Positions 45,034 through 52,504 of a DNA stretch of 64,000 nucleotides are shown piece by piece. The position numbers were made by a program, and so were the translations under genes. Within the stretch, counting starts at the first letter, position 1; each line of letters starts with the position of its first letter. The notes below the pieces were generated by a model that made no database searches, was not told the origin of the DNA, and saw only the letters and a program-made list of their open reading frames with translations. This stretch comes from Candidatus Gastranaerophilales bacterium (GTDB lineage Bacteria > Cyanobacteriota > Vampirovibrionia > Gastranaerophilales > Gastranaerophilaceae), in assembly GCA_944324825.1 (NCBI GenBank), contig CALUXU010000002.1, forward strand, positions 62,001 through 126,000. Direction: 5' to 3'.

Positions 45034-45552
45034 ATGATAGAGTTATTGATATTATTTGTTTTATCTTCTTCTCCATTAACGATGTATGGTGTTTTAAAAA
45101 GTATTTTAAACAAGTTTTCACCATATACAAAACCTAGCTTCGGAACAATCAAACCGGCATTACTCCGCTTAGAAAAACAAGAGGTAATTATTACATCAAA
45201 ATCTATATCCGATGGCGGTAAAGTTTCAATAATGTACGCAATTAATCCGGAAGGTTTAAATTTATTAAAGACGAAGCTTCTTGAAGTTGATACGGAAAAT
45301 CCGGTGCAATTTTTATCTAATGCACGTATCAGGCTTGCTTGCGCAGGTTTTTTGGATATGACCTCCCAGCAAGAGTTGTTTAAAAAACTTGAAAAACGTG
45401 CTGTTTTGATAAAAACGGATGCCGAAAGTAAAATATCAGATAATGTTGTTTCACCGACTTATTTTCACAGGTTGGTTTTAGATAATACAATTTGCGAATA
45501 CAATAATTTTATTAACTTGTTAGAGGGATTAAGACGTGGCAGCAATAGTTAG
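45034..45552 (+). CDS. PadR family transcriptional regulator
   Basis: 172-residue winged-helix regulator: N-terminal PadR domain ('LILFVLSSSPLTMYGVLKSI', 'SFGTIKPALLRLEKQEVI', 'YAINPEGLNLL') and a C-terminal helical dimerisation arm (about 90-170). Overlaps the DUF512 gene by 17 bp. No Shine-Dalgarno; TAATTT lies six bases before the ATG with TTGAAC 18 bp upstream, but this overlaps the hup terminator. Its target is unknown; PadR proteins usually respond to small phenolics or drugs. Confidence 0.85.
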   Translation: MIELLILFVLSSSPLTMYGVLKSILNKFSPYTKPSFGTIKPALLRLEKQEVIITSKSISDGGKVSIMYAINPEGLNLLKTKLLEVDTENPVQFLSNARIRLACAGFLDMTSQQELFKKLEKRAVLIKTDAESKISDNVVSPTYFHRLVLDNTICEYNNFINLLEGLRRGSNS

Positions 45553-46807
45553 TGCAGTAGAGGCTGATTCAATAGCGGAGGAACTGGAAATATCATCTGG
45601 AGATGAATTATTATCCATTGACGGGCAAAAGCTTATGGATATGATTGATTACAAGTTCTACTGCAAATCTGAGCTTTTAACTCTTGAAATAAAAAAAGCT
45701 GACGGAGAAATTGAAGAAATTGAACTGGAAAAAGATTACGACGAAGATTTAGGAATAATCTTTGAAAGTGCTGTATTTGACAGAATAAAACCATGTTTGA
45801 ATAAATGTATATTTTGTTTCGTTGACCAGCAGCCTAAAGGGTTGCGAGATACACTGTATATTAAAGATGATGATTACAGATTATCGTTTCTTCAAGGAAC
45901 CTATATTACACTTACAAACCTGACCGAAGAAGATAAATCAAGGATTTCAAGAATGCATCTCGGTCCGTTTTACGTATCAGTTCATACGACAAATCCAAAG
46001 CTGCGGGTAAACATGCTAAAGAACCCGAATGCCGCAAAAATTATGGAAAATCTGGAATGGTTTAAAGAACATGAAATTCCTTTCCACGCACAGATTGTAC
46101 TTTGTCCGGGTGTAAATGACGGCAAAGAACTGGAAAGAACTCTAAAAGATTTATCAACATTAGGAGATTCGCTTTTATCCGTTGCAATTGTACCTGTCGG
46201 TATTACCCGGTTTAGAGAAGGAGATATCCTGAAAGAGGTAACTCCGGATATTGCACGTGAAACAATTGCTATCGCAAACCGTTACGACAAGGTATGCTGC
46301 TCCGATGAATTCTTCCTGCTTGCAGACGAGAAAATTCCAGATACGGATTATTACGGCAACTTTTCACAACTGGAAGACGGGGTCGGTGCAATCCGCGCCT
46401 TGCTGGATGATTTTGAAACTTTATCACTGCCAAATAAACTATCAAAACCTCTAAATCTTGCATTTGCAATATCTTATGCAGGCTTGTATCCAATGCAGAA
46501 GGTATCTGAAAGATTAAACAAAATAGAGAATTTAAAAACATCTGTTTATCCCGTTAAATCAAATTACTGGGGCAAAAATATTACCGTTGCGGGGCTTATT
46601 ACCTCTCAAGATTTAATAAATACAATACAAGACATTGATTGTGACTTTGTTGTGGCTCCGGGGATAATGCTCAAGCCTTATTCTGATTCATTCCTTGATG
46701 GAGAAACACTGTCAAATATAAAAGAAAAAACAGGTAAAAAGTTTATAATAATAAATAATCAATACTCGTTAAAGGAACTAATTGATTTTATTAGTGATTA
46801 TAGCTAA
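45536..46807 (+). CDS. DUF512 PDZ/radical-SAM-like iron-sulfur protein
   Basis: 423-residue protein with an N-terminal PDZ-like domain ('AAIVSAVEADSIAEELEISSGDELLSIDGQKL', about 1-75), a CX3CX2C cluster site 'CLNKCIFCF' (about residue 85) in a radical-SAM-like barrel, and the C-terminal DUF512 domain ('EFFLLADEKIPDTDYYGNFSQLEDGVG'). The family is found in Cyanobacteria and Firmicutes and has no settled reaction. GTG start inside the end of padR, so translation is coupled; the regulator may control it. Its 3' end overlaps the convergent gene by 17 bp. Confidence 0.9.
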   Translation: MAAIVSAVEADSIAEELEISSGDELLSIDGQKLMDMIDYKFYCKSELLTLEIKKADGEIEEIELEKDYDEDLGIIFESAVFDRIKPCLNKCIFCFVDQQPKGLRDTLYIKDDDYRLSFLQGTYITLTNLTEEDKSRISRMHLGPFYVSVHTTNPKLRVNMLKNPNAAKIMENLEWFKEHEIPFHAQIVLCPGVNDGKELERTLKDLSTLGDSLLSVAIVPVGITRFREGDILKEVTPDIARETIAIANRYDKVCCSDEFFLLADEKIPDTDYYGNFSQLEDGVGAIRALLDDFETLSLPNKLSKPLNLAFAISYAGLYPMQKVSERLNKIENLKTSVYPVKSNYWGKNITVAGLITSQDLINTIQDIDCDFVVAPGIMLKPYSDSFLDGETLSNIKEKTGKKFIIINNQYSLKELIDFISDYS

Positions 46808-47387
46808 GTGAGTCAATGATATTTATATATGCGTAAGCATTAAAATCAAGAGAGCCGAAAATAATTTTCATATACTGGTCATTATATGGCAAAAGCTTTA
46901 CAAACTGTATGTATTCCTGGTTAAAATCATCTTTTGTTTCCCGAGCTTTTATTTGTGCAATCAATTTATGTGATTGGTACAATTCAAGATATACCCCGTC
47001 ATCTTTCTTTTCACCGATAATTCTATAAAAACCTTTTTCAATAGGCTTTCCATCTAATACAAAATCAACAGGAATACTCAGAAGCTGGCAATCCTCCATC
47101 TCCTCCAAAGGTGTCTGGCTTTCTATATTATCTTTATGGGCATCCATATTATCATGTAAACTGCTGCCCTTAACCTTACGTATCGCTTTTTCTCTTTGTT
47201 TTTTTAGTTTTTTATTCTTTTTCTCTTCAAGAGCATTCATTGTATCTTCAAACTGTTTGTTTGTGATAATTTTTTGCCCGTCCCAGGCGTTATCAATATT
47301 GTCATATTTTGACCAGTCAACTTCCTCAGCCAAAACAGGAGCAGCAAGAATAACAGCTATTAATAATAACAAAATCTTCTTATGCAT
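46791..47387 (-). CDS. Secreted hypothetical protein (198 aa)
   Basis: Signal peptide (residues 1-20, 'MHKKILLLLIAVILAAPVLA' with AXA cleavage), then a charged Lys/Glu-rich helical stretch (about 45-75) and a beta-rich C-terminal domain ('GFYRIIGEKKDDGVYLELYQSHKLIAQIKA'). No family recognised. TATAAT (47395-47400) is seven bases before the ATG with no Shine-Dalgarno; TTTACT lies 18 bp further up. Convergent with the DUF512 gene. Confidence 0.75.
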   Translation of the reverse strand: MHKKILLLLIAVILAAPVLAEEVDWSKYDNIDNAWDGQKIITNKQFEDTMNALEEKKNKKLKKQREKAIRKVKGSSLHDNMDAHKDNIESQTPLEEMEDCQLLSIPVDFVLDGKPIEKGFYRIIGEKKDDGVYLELYQSHKLIAQIKARETKDDFNQEYIQFVKLLPYNDQYMKIIFGSLDFNAYAYINIIDSLSYNH

Positions 47388-47394
47388 ACACTAT

Positions 47395-47424
47395 ATTATA
47401 TAATGTTATTTTTCCCGAAGTAAA
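47395..47424 (-). promoter_or_regulatory. Promoter of secreted 46791 gene, leaderless spacing
   Basis: Minus-strand TTTACT (47419-47424), 18 bp, TATAAT (47395-47400), seven bases (ATAGTGT), ATG. Confidence 0.55.
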
Positions 47425-47438
47425 CATCTATATAACGT

Positions 47439-47540
47439 AGGGGGTAAATATAGGAGGGGGTAAATATAGGGGTAGGTTAAAATGCATATTGCTACTTTAG
47501 AATTGTCTTTTATCTTTGTACTCTCCACGTAGTGAGCCAT
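47439..47540. other. AT-rich spacer with a short direct repeat
   Basis: Two tandem copies of GGGGGTAAATATAGG-like sequence (about 47440-47473), then unremarkable AT-rich DNA. No gene seen. Confidence 0.4.
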
Positions 47541-47800
47541 CAATGTTAGCGAAACAACGACAAGGCGGGTATTGTTTGAGGTTCGAAGAACCGAGTTTAC
47601 CCGCTTGGGTTGAGCTCTACTTTTGATGTGCGAACGAAGTGCAGAGTACCGGTTTACGTCGCTTTGGCTGCAAAGCGGATTGGCGGCAGAGGGCGAAGGG
47701 ATTGACGTAGGTCAATTCCGCAGACCCGTTTATCGCCGCCAACCAAGCAGCGACCCCGTCTGGAAGACCCCGTCCGGAGGACAATAAAAATATTGTTGTT
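47541..47800 (+). ncRNA. GC-rich nested-hairpin element, candidate structured RNA or mobile repeat
   Basis: Much more GC-rich than the surrounding DNA and without a convincing gene. Visible stems: CAAG-G-CGGGTA (about 47561-47571) with TACCCGCTTG, enclosing GGTTC-GAA-GAACC; GTCGCT 47658-47663 / AGCGAC 47749-47754, enclosing TTGGCGGC 47680-47687 / GCCGCCAA 47735-47742, enclosing GGGATTGAC 47698-47706 / GTCAATTCC 47711-47719 (GTAG loop, one G-U pair on the plus strand); then GTCT-GGA-AGAC and GTCC-GGA-GGAC in two near-identical units; finally ACAATA-AAAA-TATTGT followed by T's. The stacked arrangement suggests a folded RNA or the body of a dispersed element. No known RNA family was recognised. 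Confidence 0.5.
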
Positions 47801-48011
47801 TGAAATGTGACTGCGGGATACAGGGGTGCATAGGAGGCAATAAGAAAAATCATTATTGAAAATAATATAGCTAAAAAAAACATAACTAAAAACAAATAAT
47901 TAACAAATAATATTCATTTAAGCATAGCTTAAATGTTACAACTATTTATTTTTTTATATAAATAGTGTATAATGTTAAATAGTTATTCTGTATAAAAAGG
48001 CAAGAAAAGAA
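47801..48011. other. Leader region of the TPR gene
   Basis: AT-rich DNA, no gene seen. TATAAT at 47969-47974 region ('GTGTATAATG') is the likely -10 for the TPR gene, giving a leader of about 35 nt. Confidence 0.4.
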
Positions 48012-49679
48012 TTGGCTATCGGATTAATCTTAATAGTAGCGGTTATAGGGCTGTTTATATTATATGGTGCACTTGTGTCTGCAGAAAATGCTGACCAGGG
48101 AAAAGGTCTTCAGGTTACAACCAAGAATATTCTTGAGCAGGTAGAAAATTTATACAACGAAAAAGAGTATACAATTCTGGAAATTCTTGCCAAGAAATAT
48201 CTGGAGAGAGTCCCAAAACATTACGGCGTAAGATGCTACCTTTGTAAATGTTTTTATGAAACAAATAAAATTACCCAAGCGATATATGAATGTTTGAAAA
48301 TTTTAAAGAAGAATAAAGAATTAGACGATATCAGACTTATCCTTGCACACTGTTACAGAAAGAAAAATCTTACAATCGAAGCACTTAAACAGTTTGAGAT
48401 ATTATATAAGCGCGGGAACCGCACCGTTGAAGTTCTAAAAAACATGGCAGAGCTATTTAATGATGTTAATCAGTACAGCGCATCAATCAAGCTGTATAAT
48501 ATGCTTGTTCCAATGACAAAAGATAACAGAGAAATATCGGAATATAAACTTCTTCTGTCACAATTAAATGAAAAAATAGGTGACTATGCCGCAGCTTTTG
48601 AAGCATATAAAGCAAGAATAAAGCTTACACCGAGAGATTATGATACCCGAAAACGTATGATTCAGCTATATGTAAAAGTCGGAAACTACCCGAAAGTAAT
48701 ATCATACTTAGAAGAATTATTAGATTTAGAAATTCCTTCAGAAATGCGCTTATGGGCATTGGAATTAATGGTAAAAACGTGCCGTGAATGCGGGGAGCAG
48801 ATGAAGGCAATGACATTTACGGAAAAATTAATTGATTGTCCGGGAAGTAATGTGCTTGAAGCAAAATGTACATTAGCGGATATTTATTCCACTCTAGATA
48901 ATTTGGAAGCCGCAGAGAGCGTATTAACAGATTTATCACTTCAATATGAAGATAATATAGAAGTTTTAACAAGACTTGCAACTGTTTATGAAAAACAAAA
49001 CAGGTTCTCTGAAGCAAACGATATCTATAACGGCTTGCTTGTGATTATTCCTAGTACAGAAGTAAGACGTGTACATAATCTGATGAGTAACCTTTATGCA
49101 AGATGGGGAGCCTCTATGCTGAACGGTTCAGAGCTTTCTGACGTTACTGAATCCTTCAAACTGTTCTCAATGGCAATACAGTTTGACGTAACAAACCCTT
49201 ATGTACACGAACAGTTGGCAAAAGCTAATATGTTAATCAAAAACTATAAAGAAGCAATATCACAGCTTAAAATAGCTATGGATTACAGTGAAGAAGCGGA
49301 TTATGTTAAATACTATCTTCCGCTTGCAGACTGTTACCACAATATAAACAATGCTTTTGAAGAAAAGAAAGCTTTAACAAATCTTATTAAGGCGGATCCT
49401 ACCAACTCTGTCGCACACTGGAAACTTGCACAACTCTGTGAAGCTCAACACGATACAAAGGGGGCAAAGAATATGTTAGAAAAAACTATTGAGCTTGACC
49501 CTAATATGATAGAACCAAAATACAGATTAGCACTATTATATGAATCAGAAGGCTACAAAGATGGAGCAATTAATTTGTACCGTCAAATCCTAAGACTTGA
49601 TCCGGGAAATAAAGAAGTAGAAAACAATTTAAAAACTCTATTGAGCTTTTCCCACGATGCTCAAGAGCAAGCCGGCTAA
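48012..49679 (+). CDS. TPR-repeat protein with N-terminal membrane anchor
   Basis: 555 residues: one N-terminal transmembrane helix (about 3-22, 'GLILIVAVIGLFILYGALV') and then tetratricopeptide repeats over nearly the whole length, clearest at 'ASIKLYNMLVPM', 'AAFEAYKARIKLTPRDYDTRKRMIQLYVKVGNY', and the last repeats near 'NSVAHWKLAQLCEAQHDTKGAKNMLEKTIELDP' composition. TTG start (48012) with a weak AAGG upstream. TPR arrays scaffold protein complexes; this one faces the cytoplasm or periplasm from the membrane. Partner unknown. Its 3' end overlaps the convergent chrA by 42 bp. Confidence 0.85.
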   Translation: MAIGLILIVAVIGLFILYGALVSAENADQGKGLQVTTKNILEQVENLYNEKEYTILEILAKKYLERVPKHYGVRCYLCKCFYETNKITQAIYECLKILKKNKELDDIRLILAHCYRKKNLTIEALKQFEILYKRGNRTVEVLKNMAELFNDVNQYSASIKLYNMLVPMTKDNREISEYKLLLSQLNEKIGDYAAAFEAYKARIKLTPRDYDTRKRMIQLYVKVGNYPKVISYLEELLDLEIPSEMRLWALELMVKTCRECGEQMKAMTFTEKLIDCPGSNVLEAKCTLADIYSTLDNLEAAESVLTDLSLQYEDNIEVLTRLATVYEKQNRFSEANDIYNGLLVIIPSTEVRRVHNLMSNLYARWGASMLNGSELSDVTESFKLFSMAIQFDVTNPYVHEQLAKANMLIKNYKEAISQLKIAMDYSEEADYVKYYLPLADCYHNINNAFEEKKALTNLIKADPTNSVAHWKLAQLCEAQHDTKGAKNMLEKTIELDPNMIEPKYRLALLYESEGYKDGAINLYRQILRLDPGNKEVENNLKTLLSFSHDAQEQAG

Positions 49680-50171
49680 ACCTGATACAACCAGATAAAA
49701 CACCGGTGATTTTTTCTTAGTAAAAAGAATCACAAGCAAACTTCCGAAAATCAATCCGCCCCATATAGTTGTAACAGATGATTTAATTAATCTTAAAGCT
49801 ACTGCGGCTATCAAAGCACAGCTTGCAGGTTTTAGACCGTATATTGCAGATTTTACATAAAAATTATCACTGAATTTTTTTAATAATTTTGATATTGCAA
49901 TAACAATAAATAGTGACGGAAGAATAATAGAAATTGTAGCAATAACAGCCGTTATCAATCCGTGAGTTTTCATCCCGGCATAAGTTGCCATATTAATCCC
50001 TACAGGTCCCGGAGTAATTGATGATATTGCAAGCATTTGTGTCAATTCTTCCACCGAATACCAGTGATATTTTTCCGCAATATGGTACAAAAACGGTAAT
50101 GTTGCAAACCCGCCGCCAAATGAGAGCAAGCCTATTTTAAAGAATTCTTTGAACATATAAAAGTAAATCAT
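49638..50171 (-). CDS. Chromate transporter, half-size subunit (ChrA type)
   Basis: 177-residue integral membrane protein of the CHR short-chain family. N-terminal conserved 'FKIGLLSFGGGFATLPFLYHIAEK' and 'LAISSITPGPVGINMATYAGMK' match ChrA halves. Short CHR proteins work in pairs with opposite membrane topology; its partner is encoded immediately upstream with a 4-bp overlap. Physiological substrate (chromate/sulfate or another anion) is not proven. Last 42 bp overlap the 3' end of the TPR gene. Confidence 0.92.
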   Translation of the reverse strand: MIYFYMFKEFFKIGLLSFGGGFATLPFLYHIAEKYHWYSVEELTQMLAISSITPGPVGINMATYAGMKTHGLITAVIATISIILPSLFIVIAISKLLKKFSDNFYVKSAIYGLKPASCALIAAVALRLIKSSVTTIWGGLIFGSLLVILFTKKKSPVFYLVVSGLAGLLLSIVGKAQ

Positions 50172-50719
50172 TCAATCCCCCGCTTCTTTAAAATAAGTTT
50201 GTACACAATTCCAATAACAATTGAAGATAGGATTATAGGAGTCGGAGGAATTTTCCATTTTAATATTGAGAATAAAAATGCAAAAAACAATAATAACGCA
50301 AATTTATCCGAAATTGCTTTGCTCCACAACTCCTGCACAGATGCTATGATAAGAACTATTACCCCGAAGTCTACCCCCCATAATATACTTTGTAAAGGCG
50401 GCCAGCCGATAATTTTTGAAACAATCGCAGCAATACTTGCAATACAAATAAAAGGCGCTGTTATAATTCCGATTGTTGCCGCTAATGCGCCGAATTTACC
50501 TCTTAATTTGTAACCTATAAAAATAGAAATATTTGCAGCAATCAAACCTGGCAAAGACTGGCTGATGGCGTAATAATCGACCAATTCATCTTCCGATATC
50601 CATTTTCTCTGCTCAATGATTTCATCCTTTAAAATTGGAAGTATAACATAGCCGCCGCCAATCAATATAGCGCCGATTTTGGTAAATACCTTAAAAATCT
50701 CCCAGAGTCTTACTTTCAT
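50168..50719 (-). CDS. Chromate transporter, half-size subunit (ChrA type)
   Basis: 183-residue partner of the downstream half: 'FTKIGAILIGGGYVILPILKDEII' and 'YAISQSLPGLIAANISIFIGYKLRG' are the ChrA signatures. About six helices. No Shine-Dalgarno; TATAAT (50726-50731) is six bases before the ATG, predicting a leaderless transcript that begins right after the 3' end of the 6S-like RNA gene on the same strand. Confidence 0.92.
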   Translation of the reverse strand: MKVRLWEIFKVFTKIGAILIGGGYVILPILKDEIIEQRKWISEDELVDYYAISQSLPGLIAANISIFIGYKLRGKFGALAATIGIITAPFICIASIAAIVSKIIGWPPLQSILWGVDFGVIVLIIASVQELWSKAISDKFALLLFFAFLFSILKWKIPPTPIILSSIVIGIVYKLILKKRGIE

Positions 50720-50725
50720 AAGACA

Positions 50726-50731
50726 ATTATA
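50726..50731 (-). promoter_or_regulatory. -10 box of the chromate transporter pair, leaderless spacing
   Basis: TATAAT on the minus strand, six bases (TGTCTT), then ATG at 50717-50719. Confidence 0.65.
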
Positions 50732-50744
50732 TAATAAAAATAAA

Positions 50745-50922
50745 AGCTTTATACTGATGCGATTTTATTACCTGCCAAGTCAGCAGGTGGGTGAACGCCT
50801 CGATGCCTCCGTTTCCCACTGGCAATTAAATTCATAATTGATGGGTATACTTCATAACACCGCTGAGCTAATTCTCCCTTTTATTAAAAATGTAGGAATA
50901 AAATTAACATCAGTACAAAGCT
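50745..50922 (-). ncRNA. ssrS: 6S-like regulatory RNA
   Basis: About 178 nt, the size of 6S RNA, which mimics an open promoter and sequesters housekeeping RNA polymerase. The two ends pair over a long closing stem: 50908-50922 with 50745-50759 (15 bp, one G-U pair that holds only in minus-strand RNA) and 50897-50904 with 50762-50769 (8 bp), separated by a small internal loop. Inside lie a large bubble, an apical arm, and near the 3' side a small hairpin ACCTGC/GCAGGT (50770-50788). The hairpin competes with pairing of 50780-50789 to 50858-50866, reminiscent of the rearrangement known for 6S. The expected start site from the upstream promoter coincides with the 5' end of the closing stem, and a U-rich tail follows the 3' arm. 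The call rests on architecture, not a covariance search. Confidence 0.75.
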
Positions 50923-50927
50923 CTAAC

Positions 50928-50956
50928 ATTATGACATATTTTTCTATATAATTCAA
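50928..50956 (-). promoter_or_regulatory. Promoter of the 6S-like RNA
   Basis: Minus-strand TTGAAT (50951-50956), exactly 17 bp, CATAAT (50928-50933). Start expected near 50921-50922. Confidence 0.75.
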
Positions 50957-51105
50957 CTGAATAAGAAAAATGTATTTTTACATCCTCACTGGGTTTTATC
51001 GAATTGTAACAAATGTAACAAAAAACTTACTTACTGAAATTGTGTAAATTTATATTACTTTATATACATGTTCGATGAAAAAAAGATGAGAGTTGAGAAA
51101 ATAAG
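50957..51105 (+). other. Leader region of the EF-hand-like gene
   Basis: No gene. It contains two TGTAACAAA copies (51004-51022) about 45 bp upstream of TATATTACTTTATATA, a loose version of the shared promoter block seen at 7187 and 15477. Confidence 0.4.
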
Positions 51106-51429
51106 ATGGCAATATCAACGATACAACTTTATGTAGCATTTTCTAAACTGTTCAAGACCGAGGAGCCTACAAAGCAGCAGGTCATGCAGTTTGGCATTGG
51201 TGAAGCCGAATTTGATTCTATTGACCAGGACCAAAATGAATACCTTGATATTGATGAAGCTCTTCAAAATAATTCAGTAAGCGAACTATTATACTCAAGC
51301 ATGGTTTCGACATACGGTTCTAAAGATGCAGATGAAGCCCAGAAAAATGCTTCCAGAAATCAAGATAGAACAGCAATGGTAGAGGGTATTAATCCTGAAA
51401 TAACAATCGGAAACAATCCGTTTATCTAG
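51106..51429 (+). CDS. Small EF-hand-like protein
   Basis: 107-residue soluble protein with one canonical 12-residue EF-hand calcium loop 'DQDQNEYLDIDE' (about residues 43-54: Asp1, Asp3, Asn5, Tyr7, Asp9, Glu12) preceded by a helix 'GIGEAEFDSI' and followed by 'ALQNNSVSELL'. A single predicted hand could bind Ca2+ as a dimer. No signal peptide. Ribosome-binding site weak. Its 3' end overlaps the SIS gene by 4 bp on the other strand. Function unknown. Confidence 0.7.
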   Translation: MAISTIQLYVAFSKLFKTEEPTKQQVMQFGIGEAEFDSIDQDQNEYLDIDEALQNNSVSELLYSSMVSTYGSKDADEAQKNASRNQDRTAMVEGINPEITIGNNPFI

Positions 51430-52496
51430 GTTACAACCTTTTTAAGTCCTCTTGGTTTATCAATATTTCTGTGTAGTTTTTTCGCAATTTCAAGCGCCAG
51501 TAACTGGATAATTACAACGTTTGAAAACATTTGAAGTATTTCATTTTCACAGTTAATACTGATATTGAAATTTGAAATAATTTTATCGTTATGTTTGCCG
51601 ATTATAAACATTGCAGGGTTGTAATTTTCTCTTATTTTTTCAAGGTTTTTAACTGCAGCATAAGAAATCGCATCAACAGAAATATAAACAAGCGCCGCTT
51701 TATTGTTCAAAACCGCAACATGCCCGTGCATAAATTCGCCCAGATATATTGCATTAATATTCATATATGAGGTTTCTTTTATCTTTAGCGCTGCTTCTTT
51801 GGCAATTGAATAAGAAATCCCGTCAGCGGTTATTACTACACAATGCTGTTTAGATAAAAGCCTTGCCAGATGTTTGATTTTATCACGGAGTTTAAAGGTT
51901 TCTTCCATAACTGAAGGTAATTTATCAAGCGAATTGAGATATTCCGCAATATTACCGCCTTTATGCTGAGAAAGCTTGAGCGCAACTATTAATACACATA
52001 ACATCTGTGCGGTAAATGATTTTGTTGCGGCTATTGAGTTTTCTACGCCGGCCGAACAATCGATTTTATATTTAGCAAGATTCCAGATAGTGGAATCCTC
52101 TTTATTTGTAATACAAAGCGTATCCAGATTGTAATGTCCGTCTTCATCCTGGAAACCTTCATTTACTCTCTTAAGTGCCGCAAGCGTATCACTGGTTTCA
52201 CCGGATTGGGTGATAAATATATAGAGCGTATTTCTATCATGAGGAATTACTTTTTTCAGATTAAATTCACTTGAATAAATAGCTCTTGCCTCAATTCCCG
52301 CAATTTCGCCGAGTAAATCCGCAGAGAAGCGCGCACAATGATACGAAGAACCGCTTGCAACAAGCACGATTTTTTCAATACTGTCAGGCAAATCAAATTC
52401 CTGATTGTTGTATTTATGAATTAAACCTTCAATAACTGACGGCTGCTCCAAAATTTCACATTCCATAGAGCATTTTTTATTTTTATTAAAAAACAT
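51426..52496 (-). CDS. Double SIS-domain sugar isomerase/deaminase (GlmS C-half-like)
   Basis: 356 residues corresponding to the isomerase half of GlmS, without the N-terminal glutaminase: 'MECEILEQPSVIEGLI' start, first SIS domain with 'VASGSSYHCARFSADLLGEI' and 'FITQSGETSDTLAAL', second with 'AAKIKETSYMNINAIYLGEFMHG'-type segment (E-S-Y / GEF-HG), and the C-terminal 'DKPRGLKKVVT' tail that closes the GlmS active site. Such proteins act as ammonia-independent glucosamine/fructosamine 6-phosphate isomerases or deaminases (AgaS/FrlB/NagB-II like). AGGTG 6 nt before the ATG lies at the end of gatB, 8 bp upstream. Confidence 0.85.
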   Translation of the reverse strand: MFFNKNKKCSMECEILEQPSVIEGLIHKYNNQEFDLPDSIEKIVLVASGSSYHCARFSADLLGEIAGIEARAIYSSEFNLKKVIPHDRNTLYIFITQSGETSDTLAALKRVNEGFQDEDGHYNLDTLCITNKEDSTIWNLAKYKIDCSAGVENSIAATKSFTAQMLCVLIVALKLSQHKGGNIAEYLNSLDKLPSVMEETFKLRDKIKHLARLLSKQHCVVITADGISYSIAKEAALKIKETSYMNINAIYLGEFMHGHVAVLNNKAALVYISVDAISYAAVKNLEKIRENYNPAMFIIGKHNDKIISNFNISINCENEILQMFSNVVIIQLLALEIAKKLHRNIDKPRGLKKVVT

Positions 52497-52504
52497 TATG
52501 TCAC

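Noticed and set aside
47439-47475. Possible CRISPR-like or iteron array
   Set aside because: Only two copies of a 15-bp G-rich repeat with no spacers.
47579-47595. GGTTC-GAA-GAACC resembling a tRNA T-arm
   Set aside because: No acceptor stem, anticodon arm or CCA-type end could be placed around it; it is the inner part of a larger hairpin.
47617-47895. Minus-strand ORF of 92 codons across the GC-rich element
   Set aside because: It spans the nested hairpins and runs into AT-rich DNA with an abrupt change of composition; no ribosome-binding site, and its sequence is explained by the repeat itself.
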